Below, piece by piece: positions 1 to 7,369 of a DNA stretch of 51,455 bases (position 1 is the stretch's first letter; the number at the start of each line of letters is the position of its first letter). Source of the DNA: Castellaniella sp049650445 (lineage in GTDB: Bacteria; Pseudomonadota; Gammaproteobacteria; Burkholderiales; Burkholderiaceae_B); assembly GCF_049650445.1 (NCBI RefSeq), contig NZ_JBASAD010000013.1, forward strand, positions 1 to 51,455, read 5' to 3'. The translations under genes and the position numbers were made by a program. A model generated the notes under the pieces. That model saw only the letters and a list, made by a program, of their open reading frames with translations, was not told where the DNA came from and made no database searches.

Positions 1-247
1 GGCAGTCCACGTGCGCGTAGTGACGGTTGGCCGTCTCGTATTCCACGTGCGAGGTGCTGATGGTGATGCCGCGCGCCTTTTCTTCGGGCGCGTTGTCGAT
101 CTGGTCGTAGCCCTTGGCTTCGCCGCCCAGCGCCTTGGCCAGCACCGTCGTGATCGCCGCCGTCAGCGTCGTCTTGCCGTGGTCAACGTGGCCGATCGTA
201 CCCACGTTCACGTGCGGTTTGGTCCGTTCAAACTTACCTTTTGCCAT
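1..247 (-). CDS. tuf: Elongation factor Tu, N-terminal part (cut by window edge)
   Basis: Delivers aminoacyl-tRNA to the ribosome as a GTPase. The 82 codons visible on the minus strand begin MAKGKFERTKPHVNVGTIG and carry the P-loop GHVDHGKT, followed by the switch I region (GITISTSHVEYET). The reading frame runs out of the window just before the DCPGH motif. It is the last visible gene of the str cluster, 63 bp downstream of fusA in the same direction. The start is the only ATG that gives the invariant N-terminus. Confidence 0.98.
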   Translation of the reverse strand, partial: MAKGKFERTKPHVNVGTIGHVDHGKTTLTAAITTVLAKALGGEAKGYDQIDNAPEEKARGITISTSHVEYETANRHYAHVDC

Positions 248-284
248 GATAGATCCCGTATTTCCTAGGAAATGAAAAGTGGAT

Positions 285-304
285 GCCCGGCCTGTCGGCC
301 GGGC
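285..304 (-). other. Hairpin between fusA and tuf
   Basis: Perfect 8-bp stem GCCCGGCC / GGCCGGGC with a 4-nt loop in the fusA-tuf gap. No T-tract follows it on the minus strand, so it is more likely an mRNA processing or stabilising element, or a partial attenuator, than a strong terminator. Confidence 0.45.
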
Positions 305-310
305 CGTGTA

Positions 311-2413
311 TTACTTGCCGCGAGCGGCGATGACTTCGTCGGCGACGTTGCGCGGCGCCTCGGCGTACTGCTTGAATTCCATCGTGTAGGTGGCACGACC
401 CTGAGTCTGCGAACGCAGGCTGGTCGAATACCCGAACATCTCGGCCAGAGGAACTTCGGCCTTGATGATCTTGCCACCGCCCGGGATGTCGTCCATGCCC
501 TGGACCATGCCGCGGCGGGACGACAGGTCGCCCATCACCGTGCCGGCGTAGTCTTCCGGGGTTTCGACTTCGACGTGCATCATCGGCTCGAGCAGGACCG
601 GGTTGGCCTTGCGCATACCGTCCTTGAACGCCATCGAGGCAGCCATGCGGAACGCGTTTTCGTTCGAGTCCACGTCGTGGTACGAGCCGAAGAACAGCGT
701 GACCTTGACGTCCACGACCGGGTAGCCGGCCACCACGCCCGCAGGCAGGGTTTCCTGGATGCCCTTGTCCACCGCCGGGATGAACTCGCGCGGCACCACG
801 CCGCCCTTGATGGCGTCGACGAACTCGTAGCCGCCGCCTGCTTCCAGGGGTTCGAGCTTGAGCACGACGTGACCGTACTGGCCGCGACCGCCGGACTGCT
901 TGACGAACTTGCCTTCGATTTCTTCGCAGGTCTTGCGGATGGTTTCGCGGTAGGCCACCTGGGGCTTGCCGACGTTGGCTTCGACGCTGAATTCACGGCG
1001 CATGCGGTCGACCAGCACTTCGAGGTGCAGTTCGCCCATGCCGGAGATGATGGTCTGGCCGGATTCTTCGTCGCTGCGCACGCGGAAAGACGGGTCTTCG
1101 GCGGCCAGGCGTTGCAGGGCGATGCCCATCTTTTCCTGGTCGGCCTTGGACTTGGGTTCCACGGCCTGCGAGATCACGGGCTCGGGGAATTCCATCTTTT
1201 CCAGCAGGACGTGATCGCCCACGTCGCACAGGGTTTCCCCCGTGGTGACTTCTTTCAGGCCCACGACGGCGGCGATGTCGCCCGCCACCACTTCCTTGAT
1301 TTCGGCGCGGTTGTTGGCGTGCATCTGCAGAATGCGGCCGATGCGTTCCTTCTTGCCCTTGATCGGGTTGTAGACGGTATCACCGGAAGACAGCACGCCC
1401 GAATACACGCGGATGAAGGTCAACTGGCCCACGAACGGGTCGGTCATCAGCTTGAACGCCAGCGCGGACAGCTTTTCCTTGTCATCGGCCTTGCGGGTGA
1501 CTTCGTTGCCTTCGTCGTCGGTGCCGCGCACCGCCGGGATGTCCACCGGGGAGGGCAGGTAATCGATGACGGCGTCGAGCATGCGCTGCACGCCCTTGTT
1601 CTTGAAAGCGGTGCCGCACAGCATGGGCTGGATTTCGCCCGCGATGGTGCGCAGACGGATGCCCTTGTCGATTTCCTGCTCGGTCAGCGAGCCGGTCTCG
1701 AGGTACTTGTTCATCAGTTCCTCGTTGGCCTCGGCGGCCGATTCCATCAGCTTCTCATGCCATTCGTTGGCCTGGTCGACCATGTCGGCGGGAATGTCGA
1801 TGTAATCGAACTTCGTGCCCTGGGAGGCTTCGTCCCAGATGATGCCGCGCATCTTGGTCAGGTCGATGACGCCCTTGAAGTCCTCTTCGGCGCCGATCGG
1901 GATGACGATGGGCACGGGGTTGGCCTTCAGGCGCAGACGCAGCTGGTCGTAGACCTTGAAGAAGTTCGCGCCGGTGCGGTCCATCTTGTTGACGAAGGCC
2001 AGGCGAGGCACGCCGTACTTGTTGGCCTGACGCCACACGGTTTCGGACTGCGGCTGCACACCACCCACGGCGCAATACACCATGCAGGCACCGTCGAGCA
2101 CGCGCATGGAACGTTCGACTTCGATGGTGAAGTCGACGTGACCCGGGGTGTCGATGATGTTGACGCGGTGCTCTTCGTACTGGTGCTCCATCCCGCTCCA
2201 GAAGGCCGTGGTGGCCGCCGACGTGATGGTGATGCCGCGTTCCTGTTCCTGCTCCATCCAGTCCATGGTGGCGGAGCCTTCATGGGTTTCGCCAATCTTG
2301 TGATTGACGCCGGTATAGAACAGGATGCGCTCGGTGGTGGTGGTCTTCCCTGCGTCAATGTGCGCGGAAATACCAATGTTGCGATAGCGCTCGATGGGAG
2401 TTTTGCGGGCCAT
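311..2413 (-). CDS. fusA: Elongation factor G
   Basis: Ribosomal translocase GTPase, 700 residues, the normal length for bacterial EF-G. The N-terminus MARKTPIERYRNIGISAHID leads into the P-loop AHIDAGKTTTTERILFYTG. DTPGHVDF (G3) and NKMDR (G4) follow, and then the domain IV/V sequence. An AGGA ribosome-binding site sits about 8 nt before the ATG. It lies 30 bp downstream of rpsG and 63 bp upstream of tuf, the standard str operon order. A long antisense frame covers the whole gene but is a codon-bias shadow. Confidence 0.99.
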   Translation of the reverse strand: MARKTPIERYRNIGISAHIDAGKTTTTERILFYTGVNHKIGETHEGSATMDWMEQEQERGITITSAATTAFWSGMEHQYEEHRVNIIDTPGHVDFTIEVERSMRVLDGACMVYCAVGGVQPQSETVWRQANKYGVPRLAFVNKMDRTGANFFKVYDQLRLRLKANPVPIVIPIGAEEDFKGVIDLTKMRGIIWDEASQGTKFDYIDIPADMVDQANEWHEKLMESAAEANEELMNKYLETGSLTEQEIDKGIRLRTIAGEIQPMLCGTAFKNKGVQRMLDAVIDYLPSPVDIPAVRGTDDEGNEVTRKADDKEKLSALAFKLMTDPFVGQLTFIRVYSGVLSSGDTVYNPIKGKKERIGRILQMHANNRAEIKEVVAGDIAAVVGLKEVTTGETLCDVGDHVLLEKMEFPEPVISQAVEPKSKADQEKMGIALQRLAAEDPSFRVRSDEESGQTIISGMGELHLEVLVDRMRREFSVEANVGKPQVAYRETIRKTCEEIEGKFVKQSGGRGQYGHVVLKLEPLEAGGGYEFVDAIKGGVVPREFIPAVDKGIQETLPAGVVAGYPVVDVKVTLFFGSYHDVDSNENAFRMAASMAFKDGMRKANPVLLEPMMHVEVETPEDYAGTVMGDLSSRRGMVQGMDDIPGGGKIIKAEVPLAEMFGYSTSLRSQTQGRATYTMEFKQYAEAPRNVADEVIAARGK

Positions 2414-2443
2414 GATGTGTTTCCTGGTGATTGACCGACTGGA

Positions 2444-2914
2444 TTACCAGCGGAAGTGGCTGAAGGCCTTGTTGGCTTCGGCCATCTTGTGGGTGTCTTC
2501 GCGCTTCTTCATGGCACCGCCGCGGCCTTCGGCAGCATCCATCAGTTCACCGGCGAGACGCAGGTCCATCGACTTTTCACCGCGCTTCTTAGCGGCTTCG
2601 CGCAGCCAGCGCATGGCCAGGGCCAGGCGGCGCACGGGGCGCACTTCGACCGGCACCTGGTAGTTGGCACCACCGACGCGGCGGGATTTGACTTCGACCA
2701 CCGGCTTGATGTTGTTGATGGCGGTGTTGAAGATCTCGATGGGTTCCTTACCCGTTTTGGCCTGGATCTGGTCCAAGGCGCCGTACACGATGCGTTCCGC
2801 CACGGCTTTCTTGCCGGACAGCATGACGACGTTCATGAACTTGGCCAGCTCGACACTGCCAAATTTGGGATCGGGGAGGATTTCACGTTTCGGTACTTCG
2901 CGACGACGAGGCAT
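2444..2914 (-). CDS. rpsG: 30S ribosomal protein S7
   Basis: Primary binder of the 16S rRNA 3' major domain; 156 residues, the family length. The start MPRRREVPKREILPDPKFGS is chosen over an in-frame upstream start 84 bp earlier because of family identity and the AAGGA Shine-Dalgarno about 6 nt before this ATG. The C-terminus HKMAEANKAFSHFRW is typical. It sits between rpsL (134-bp gap) and fusA (29-bp gap). Confidence 0.98.
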   Translation of the reverse strand: MPRRREVPKREILPDPKFGSVELAKFMNVVMLSGKKAVAERIVYGALDQIQAKTGKEPIEIFNTAINNIKPVVEVKSRRVGGANYQVPVEVRPVRRLALAMRWLREAAKKRGEKSMDLRLAGELMDAAEGRGGAMKKREDTHKMAEANKAFSHFRW

Positions 2915-3048
2915 TTCAATTTCCTTGTGACGATTCAGTTGAGCCGCTGGGCGGCCTCGGCTTCCATTCGGAGAGCCACTTACGTGCCACAGCGCCATAG
3001 CTGCTGCGGCTGCACGGCCGATCTAAAGCGATCGGGGTACTGCGGGAA
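2915..3048 (-). promoter_or_regulatory. rpsL-rpsG intercistronic region, candidate S7 autoregulatory leader
   Basis: This 134-bp gap is unusually long inside an otherwise tight ribosomal operon. It holds a 6-bp stem CCGATC / GATCGG (3018-3023 with 3030-3035) and other weak pairings. In Escherichia coli, S7 binds the rpsL-rpsG intercistronic RNA to repress translation. Equivalent control here is inferred from position only; the E. coli structure was not matched. Confidence 0.35.
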
Positions 3049-3423
3049 TTACTTCTTGGGGCGCTTGGCACCGTACTTGGAACGGGACTGCTTGCGATCC
3101 TTGACGCCTTGCAGGTCCAGAGAACCGCGGACGATGTGGTAGCGCACACCCGGCAAGTCCTTCACACGGCCGCCGCGCACCAGAACCACCGAGTGTTCCT
3201 GGAGGTTGTGGCCTTCGCCGCCGATGTAGGAGATGACCTCGTAGCCGTTGGTCAGGCGCACTTTGGCGACCTTACGCAGGGCGGAGTTCGGCTTCTTCGG
3301 GGTGGTGGTGTAGACACGGGTGCAGACGCCGCGACGCTGGGGGCAATTATCCAGCGCCGGGCTCTTGCTGCTCTCGCGACTGACTTGGCGCGGTTTGCGC
3401 AGCAGTTGAGCAATGGTAGGCAT
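3049..3423 (-). CDS. rpsL: 30S ribosomal protein S12
   Basis: Decoding-centre protein, 124 residues. The start MPTIAQLLRKPRQ is chosen over a 16-codon upstream extension because it matches the invariant S12 N-terminus. The TTTPKKPNSALRK loop has the wild-type lysine pair (residues 43-44), and the GGRVKDLPGVRYH loop is also wild type, so no classical streptomycin-resistance substitution is visible. First gene of the str cluster. Upstream lies a 354-bp non-coding leader/promoter region instead of rpoC. Confidence 0.99.
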   Translation of the reverse strand: MPTIAQLLRKPRQVSRESSKSPALDNCPQRRGVCTRVYTTTPKKPNSALRKVAKVRLTNGYEVISYIGGEGHNLQEHSVVLVRGGRVKDLPGVRYHIVRGSLDLQGVKDRKQSRSKYGAKRPKK

Positions 3424-3586
3424 GACCTTTACGCATCCTTTGTACTTGCGTACGTTTACGTCGATATCCAAAGTGCCCGGGCTTGCTTGGCCGCGCAGGA
3501 CGCGGCGGGGGCATTTTCAGGCGATGTGCGCAAAATCCGCCTGAAACGAATGACGTAAAGAGCGGGTCTTGCACAAGGGGCTTGCT

Positions 3587-3632
3587 CATTGAAACCGTAG
3601 GTTTTCAGTTTAAAAACCGGGGGTTTTCAATG
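3587..3632 (-). repeat. Nested inverted repeats in the rpsL leader
   Basis: Two small palindromes, AAACC-GTA-GGTTT (3592-3604) and AAAACC-GGG-GGTTTT (3613-3627). Both lie inside a larger imperfect inverted repeat, CATTGAAA at 3587 against TTTTCAATG ending at 3632. The predicted RNA from the minus strand could fold as one long hairpin or two short ones. The sequence is AT-richer than its surroundings. Function unknown. Confidence 0.5.
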
Positions 3633-3722
3633 GGTCTTCAATACGGACCGGGGTGTCATAAACCAGGCACAAGACCGGCGGCGCATACCGCGACCAGATG
3701 CCATTAACCCAGCAAGCCAGGA

Positions 3723-3752
3723 AGTTTAGCACGATTTGTTTTGGCGGAGCAA
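3723..3752 (-). promoter_or_regulatory. Candidate sigma-70 promoter for the str operon
   Basis: On the minus strand, TTGCTC (-35, 3747-3752) is separated by 18 bp from TAAACT (-10, 3723-3728). It lies just past the end of the DMT gene and about 300 bp before rpsL, so transcripts would carry a long leader. A separate promoter would be needed because the island separates rpoC from rpsL. Confidence 0.45.
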
Positions 3753-3777
3753 AGAGTTATTGCGTTTCAACGTGCTT

Positions 3778-4677
3778 TCAGCGCGGGCCTTTCGGCAGCA
3801 TTCCGGCCACGCGGCGCAGCAGCGGCGCGAAGGACAGCAGCAAGCCGCCCGCAGCGATGATCAGCATTCCCAGCCGGCTCACGGAGTCCGGCACGGACGA
3901 AAAGGCCAGCCAGCCCAGCAGCGTCGCCCAGAAAATCTGGGTGTAGCTATACGGTCCCAAGGAGCCGGCCGGCGCGTACATCAGGGCCTGGGTCATCAGC
4001 AAATGCCCCAGCGCGGCCACCGTACCCAGGCCGATCAGCAGCAGCAGATCGAACCAGAGCATGGGTTCCCAGGCCATGGTGCCCCAGGGCGTCAGCACCA
4101 GCGCGCCGATCAGGCCGGTGTACAGATTACTGGTGGCGGGATGCTCGGAACTGCGTGAGAACCGCGTGACGATCTGGTAGCAGGCATTGCAGATGGCCGT
4201 GCCGATGGGAAACAGAATGGCCCAGGTCAGCAAGCCCCCGCCCGGCCGGGCGATGATCAGCACCCCCGCAAAGCCGCATGCCACGGCGGCCCAGTCCAGG
4301 CGACGGGCTTTTTCCTTCAGCACCAGCCCGGACAGCAGGGTGATGAGTACCGGCGCGATGAACACGATGGCGGTGGTCTCCGCCAGAGGCAGGCGTGCCA
4401 GGGCGTTGACCACCAGCATGCTGCCGCAGCACAGGCACAGGCCGCGAAACAACTGCACGCCATAGTGGCGGGTGCGGAACAGGTTGCGCCCCATGCGTGG
4501 CTGAAAGATCAGAAAGACAGCCAGCGCCTGCGCCGTGTAGCGCACCCAGACGAGCTGAATCACGGGATAGTCGGCCGTCAGGTATTTGGTACCCGTGTCC
4601 AGGACGGCAAAGAACAGACAGGCCGCGCACATGAGCAGCGGCCCCAACCAGACCCGGGTGGGACGATTCGCATCCAT
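3778..4677 (-). CDS. DMT-superfamily (EamA) transporter
   Basis: Inner-membrane protein of 299 residues with about ten hydrophobic segments arranged as two EamA repeats (roughly residues 12-145 and 155-290), the usual layout of drug/metabolite exporters. The first repeat has the typical WVRYTAQALAV and LARLPLAETTAIVFIAPVLITLLSG sequences. The last residues are basic and cytoplasmic. It is divergent from the IclR gene at 4888 and ends just before the str promoter. Substrate unknown; export of an island metabolite is a guess from position. Confidence 0.85.
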   Translation of the reverse strand: MDANRPTRVWLGPLLMCAACLFFAVLDTGTKYLTADYPVIQLVWVRYTAQALAVFLIFQPRMGRNLFRTRHYGVQLFRGLCLCCGSMLVVNALARLPLAETTAIVFIAPVLITLLSGLVLKEKARRLDWAAVACGFAGVLIIARPGGGLLTWAILFPIGTAICNACYQIVTRFSRSSEHPATSNLYTGLIGALVLTPWGTMAWEPMLWFDLLLLIGLGTVAALGHLLMTQALMYAPAGSLGPYSYTQIFWATLLGWLAFSSVPDSVSRLGMLIIAAGGLLLSFAPLLRRVAGMLPKGPR

Positions 4678-4825
4678 GGCGTCAAACCGGTCGAATCGGA
4701 CTCTTGGAGGAACACGCGCCTGGAAGGGTCAAACAGTCAGTCATATGATGTTCCAAGAAAGCGTAAGAATAAATCATTACGGCGCTCATCGGTACTGATT
4801 CGGACGCGACAGGACCGAAAAATAG

Positions 4826-4838
4826 AACCGTATCGGTT
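4826..4838. promoter_or_regulatory. Palindrome AACCG-TAT-CGGTT upstream of the first IclR gene
   Basis: Perfect 5-3-5 inverted repeat 50 bp before the IclR start, overlapping a possible -10 (TATCAT, 4838-4843). Its size, position and TAGAACC flank make it a candidate autoregulatory operator. It is not a full match to the island's TAGAAC-N3-GTTCTA motif. Confidence 0.35.
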
Positions 4839-4887
4839 ATCATAGGTTCATGATCGAACTCCCCCTCTTGTGAGAAGGCCGCCACCT

Positions 4888-5601
4888 ATGACTCGTGAAG
4901 GCGTCGCCGCGGTAGACCGCGCACTGACCATCCTGGACGTATTCATCGACGGGGGAGACAGCCTCACCCTCACGGACATTTCAAAGCGGGCGGGGTTCTA
5001 TAAAAGCACGACGCTGCGGCTGGCCGAATCCCTGGAAAAATTCGGTTATCTCCGCCGCCTCGAGGATGGCACCTACCGCCTCGGCCCCAAGCCGCTATAT
5101 CTCGGTTCGCTCTACCAGAAGCACTTTCGCAGCGCCGACATCGTCATCCCCGTGCTGCGCAAGATCGTGGACGAACTCCAGGAAGGCGCCTCCTTTTTCA
5201 TCAAGGACCACGACGCCCGGATCTGCCTGCACCGGGTCGATGCGCCACGCTCCGTGCGCGACTCCGTCCACGAAGGCGATGCGCTGCCCCTGAACGTGGG
5301 CGCATCGGGCCACGTCATGCGTGCCTTCGCCCAGGAGGCAGGCGAGAAATATGACGACATACGACGATCCTTCTACGCGATCTCTCTAGGCGAGCGGGAC
5401 CCGGAAATCGGTGCCGTGGCCTGTCCCGTCTTCGGCATCGGCCAGCAACTGACCGGCGTGGTGTCCATCTCCGGCCCCAAATACCGCTTCAGCGACGAAA
5501 AGATCGCTCAAGTCATCCCGACCCTCAAACGCTACGCGGCCGAACTCACCGACGCCCTGGGCGGGCACTGGCCCGACGGCGACACCGGTGCCACGTCATG
5601 A
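4888..5601 (+). CDS. IclR-family transcriptional regulator
   Basis: Predicted DNA-binding regulator of 237 residues. The N-terminal winged helix-turn-helix spans about residues 8-65 (AVDRALTILDVF, then LTDISKRAGFYKSTTLRLAESL). A C-terminal IclR effector-binding domain follows, with typical VGASGHVMRAF and GVVSISGPKYRF sequences. The ATG at 4888 is preferred over an in-frame GTG at 4870 because AGAAGG lies 9 nt upstream of it. Its stop overlaps the next gene by ATGA, so it leads an operon with the two QuiC-like genes. IclR proteins often sense aromatic or hydroaromatic acids; the effector here is unknown. Confidence 0.9.
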   Translation: MTREGVAAVDRALTILDVFIDGGDSLTLTDISKRAGFYKSTTLRLAESLEKFGYLRRLEDGTYRLGPKPLYLGSLYQKHFRSADIVIPVLRKIVDELQEGASFFIKDHDARICLHRVDAPRSVRDSVHEGDALPLNVGASGHVMRAFAQEAGEKYDDIRRSFYAISLGERDPEIGAVACPVFGIGQQLTGVVSISGPKYRFSDEKIAQVIPTLKRYAAELTDALGGHWPDGDTGATS

Positions 5602-6494
5602 ATGCCGAAGCAAGCGAGTTCGGCGGTCCGCCGCCCTCGATCCGAGGCATCGAGTTCATCGAATTCGCCTCCACCCGCCCCGAAGAACTGGGCGCCATCC
5701 TGAACCGGATCGGGTTTCGCCTGCTGGCCCGGCACTGCTCTCGCCAGGTGCTCCTGTACCGCCAGGGCACCATGAACATCATCGTCAACTCCGACCCCGC
5801 CACCCTGGAAAGCATGGCGCGCGAGGGCGAAGACCACCAGATCAGCGCGATTGCGTTCCAGGTGGACCACGCCGGCCAGGCCTACGACCGCAGCATGGCG
5901 TGGGGCGCCTGGCCCATCCCCACCCGGGCGAGCGCCATGGAACTGAACATCCCCGGCATCCACGGGGTGGGCGACACGGTCATCTATCTCGTCGATCACC
6001 TGCGTCCCTTCTCCATCTACGACATCGATTTCATCTACCTGAGCGAACAGCGGGACGTGGAACCCATCGTCCCGGACCTGCACTTCTTCGGCCTGGTGCA
6101 ATACATCAACCTCGGGCGCAGCGCCCAATGGACTGATTTCTATGCCCAGCTGTTCGGCTTCAAGGCCCTGCCCCCGGAAACCCATTTAGGCATCCTGCCC
6201 CGTGGCACCATCCTCGCCAGCCCCTGTGAACGGTTCTATCTGCAGCTCGTCGAACCGGTCGGCGATGCCCTGTACGACACGGAATGGAACGAGCAATTCG
6301 CGCGGCTGGCCTTCGGGACGCCGGACGTGCTGGGAACGGTCCGGGCCATGGCGGCGCAAGGGGTGCCTTTCCAGGACAACGCCTTCGTCCATCCGGACAG
6401 CCACGGCGCCATCACCGCGGCCATGTCCTACGACGTGACGTTCGAACTGGTGCGCCACGTCGAATCCGCCCCGGCTGCGGACACCGCCCCATGA
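5598..6494 (+). CDS. VOC/4-hydroxyphenylpyruvate-dioxygenase-like protein
   Basis: 298 residues with two vicinal-oxygen-chelate modules (about 16-140 and 160-285). It resembles the C-terminal HPPD-like domain fused to 3-dehydroshikimate dehydratase in QuiC-type proteins, but here it is a separate gene immediately before the dehydratase-like half. Where HPPD has its two iron-binding histidines, this protein appears to have Tyr/Gln (LVQYINLG) and Arg (FARLAFGTPD). The terminal glutamate (FELVRH) remains. A true dioxygenase is therefore unlikely. It overlaps both neighbours by ATGA, indicating translational coupling. The exact role, possibly structural or regulatory, is unknown. Confidence 0.75.
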   Translation: MNAEASEFGGPPPSIRGIEFIEFASTRPEELGAILNRIGFRLLARHCSRQVLLYRQGTMNIIVNSDPATLESMAREGEDHQISAIAFQVDHAGQAYDRSMAWGAWPIPTRASAMELNIPGIHGVGDTVIYLVDHLRPFSIYDIDFIYLSEQRDVEPIVPDLHFFGLVQYINLGRSAQWTDFYAQLFGFKALPPETHLGILPRGTILASPCERFYLQLVEPVGDALYDTEWNEQFARLAFGTPDVLGTVRAMAAQGVPFQDNAFVHPDSHGAITAAMSYDVTFELVRHVESAPAADTAP

Positions 6495-7369
6495 CCCAGG
6501 AGCGCTTCGGCATCGACCTGGCCTGCATGGCCGGTTCCCTCGAAGAACGCCTGCGCGCCGCAGAGGCGGCCGGCTTCTCCCAGGTCATGCTGTGGGCCAG
6601 AGACCTGGTCAACCATCCGGACGGCTACGAGAACGCCGTCCGGATGGTGCGCGAAAGCGGCCTGGAAATCGCCGGTCTGCAGTTGATGCGCGACTACGAG
6701 GGCATGAACGGTCCGGCGCACCGACACAAGCTCGACGTCGCCAAGGCCTTGCTGGAGATCTGCGTCGACGTGGGCGCGCCGATGCTGATCGTGTCCGCCT
6801 CGGCGGCGATGCCCCGCCAGTGCGAGCCGGACCGCGCCGAGGCCGATCTGCGCAAATTGGCCAATCTGGCCGTGCCCACGGGCGTGCGGATCGGCTTCAA
6901 GGCGATTCCCTGGAGCCATACCAGTGCGGACATCCGCAGCGCCTGGGATCTGGTGGGCCGCACCAATCATGCCAACCTCGGTCTCGTGCTGGATACGTTC
7001 CATTTCATCGCCGAAGGCCAATCCTTCGAGATTCTGGACGAGATCCCGCCGGACAAGATCGTGCTGGTTCAACTCGCCGACTTCGGTGTCCCGGCCTTCC
7101 AGGAACATCGACGGCATGACGCCGACCACACGCGGGTGTTCCCGGGAGACGGCATGCTGAGCAGTCAGGTCGCCGCCCTCGTCCGACGCCTGGACGGCAT
7201 GGACTACGCGGGCGGCTACAGCCTGCTGGTCTTCAACAAGGACTATCGGCAGTTGCCGGCCCACGTCGTGGCGCGCCTGGGCATCCGCTCGATTGCCTGG
7301 ATCAACGACCAGGCCCTGCGCCGCCGCCTGCCGCTGCGGCAGGCGAGGACCGGCCAGGTTCCCTCTTAG
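6491..7369 (+). CDS. 3-dehydroshikimate dehydratase-like TIM barrel with degraded metal site
   Basis: 292-residue xylose-isomerase-like TIM barrel. It follows the N-terminal domain of QuiC-type 3-dehydroshikimate dehydratase closely (LGLVLDTFHFIAEG, DKIVLVQLADFG, RVFPGDG, YSLLVFNKDYR). Of the four expected metal ligands, Asp168 and Gln194 are present. The two glutamates are replaced, by Lys137 in GFKAIPW and Leu246 in SLLVFN. The ATG at 6491 is chosen because it gives the family N-terminus and an ATGA overlap with the VOC gene. The stop codon overlaps that of the convergent aldehyde dehydrogenase. Canonical metal-dependent dehydration is doubtful. Confidence 0.8.
   Translation: MTQERFGIDLACMAGSLEERLRAAEAAGFSQVMLWARDLVNHPDGYENAVRMVRESGLEIAGLQLMRDYEGMNGPAHRHKLDVAKALLEICVDVGAPMLIVSASAAMPRQCEPDRAEADLRKLANLAVPTGVRIGFKAIPWSHTSADIRSAWDLVGRTNHANLGLVLDTFHFIAEGQSFEILDEIPPDKIVLVQLADFGVPAFQEHRRHDADHTRVFPGDGMLSSQVAALVRRLDGMDYAGGYSLLVFNKDYRQLPAHVVARLGIRSIAWINDQALRRRLPLRQARTGQVPS

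Larger units (their letters stand above)
3424..3777. other. 354-bp non-coding region between rpsL and the island
   Basis: No convincing gene is seen on either strand. The region holds a candidate minus-strand promoter near the island side (3723-3752) and a structured element of nested inverted repeats (3587-3632). The rest reads as a long rpsL leader. It is the left boundary zone between core genes and the catabolic island. Confidence 0.7.

Noticed and set aside
272..2434. 720-codon open frame opposite fusA
   Set aside because: Antisense shadow of a highly expressed GC-rich gene. The protein is repetitive His/Asp/Gly-rich with no recognisable domain, and fusA on the other strand is certain.
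3049..3423. Possible streptomycin-resistance allele of rpsL
   Set aside because: The lysines in the KKPNS and RVKDLP loops are wild type.
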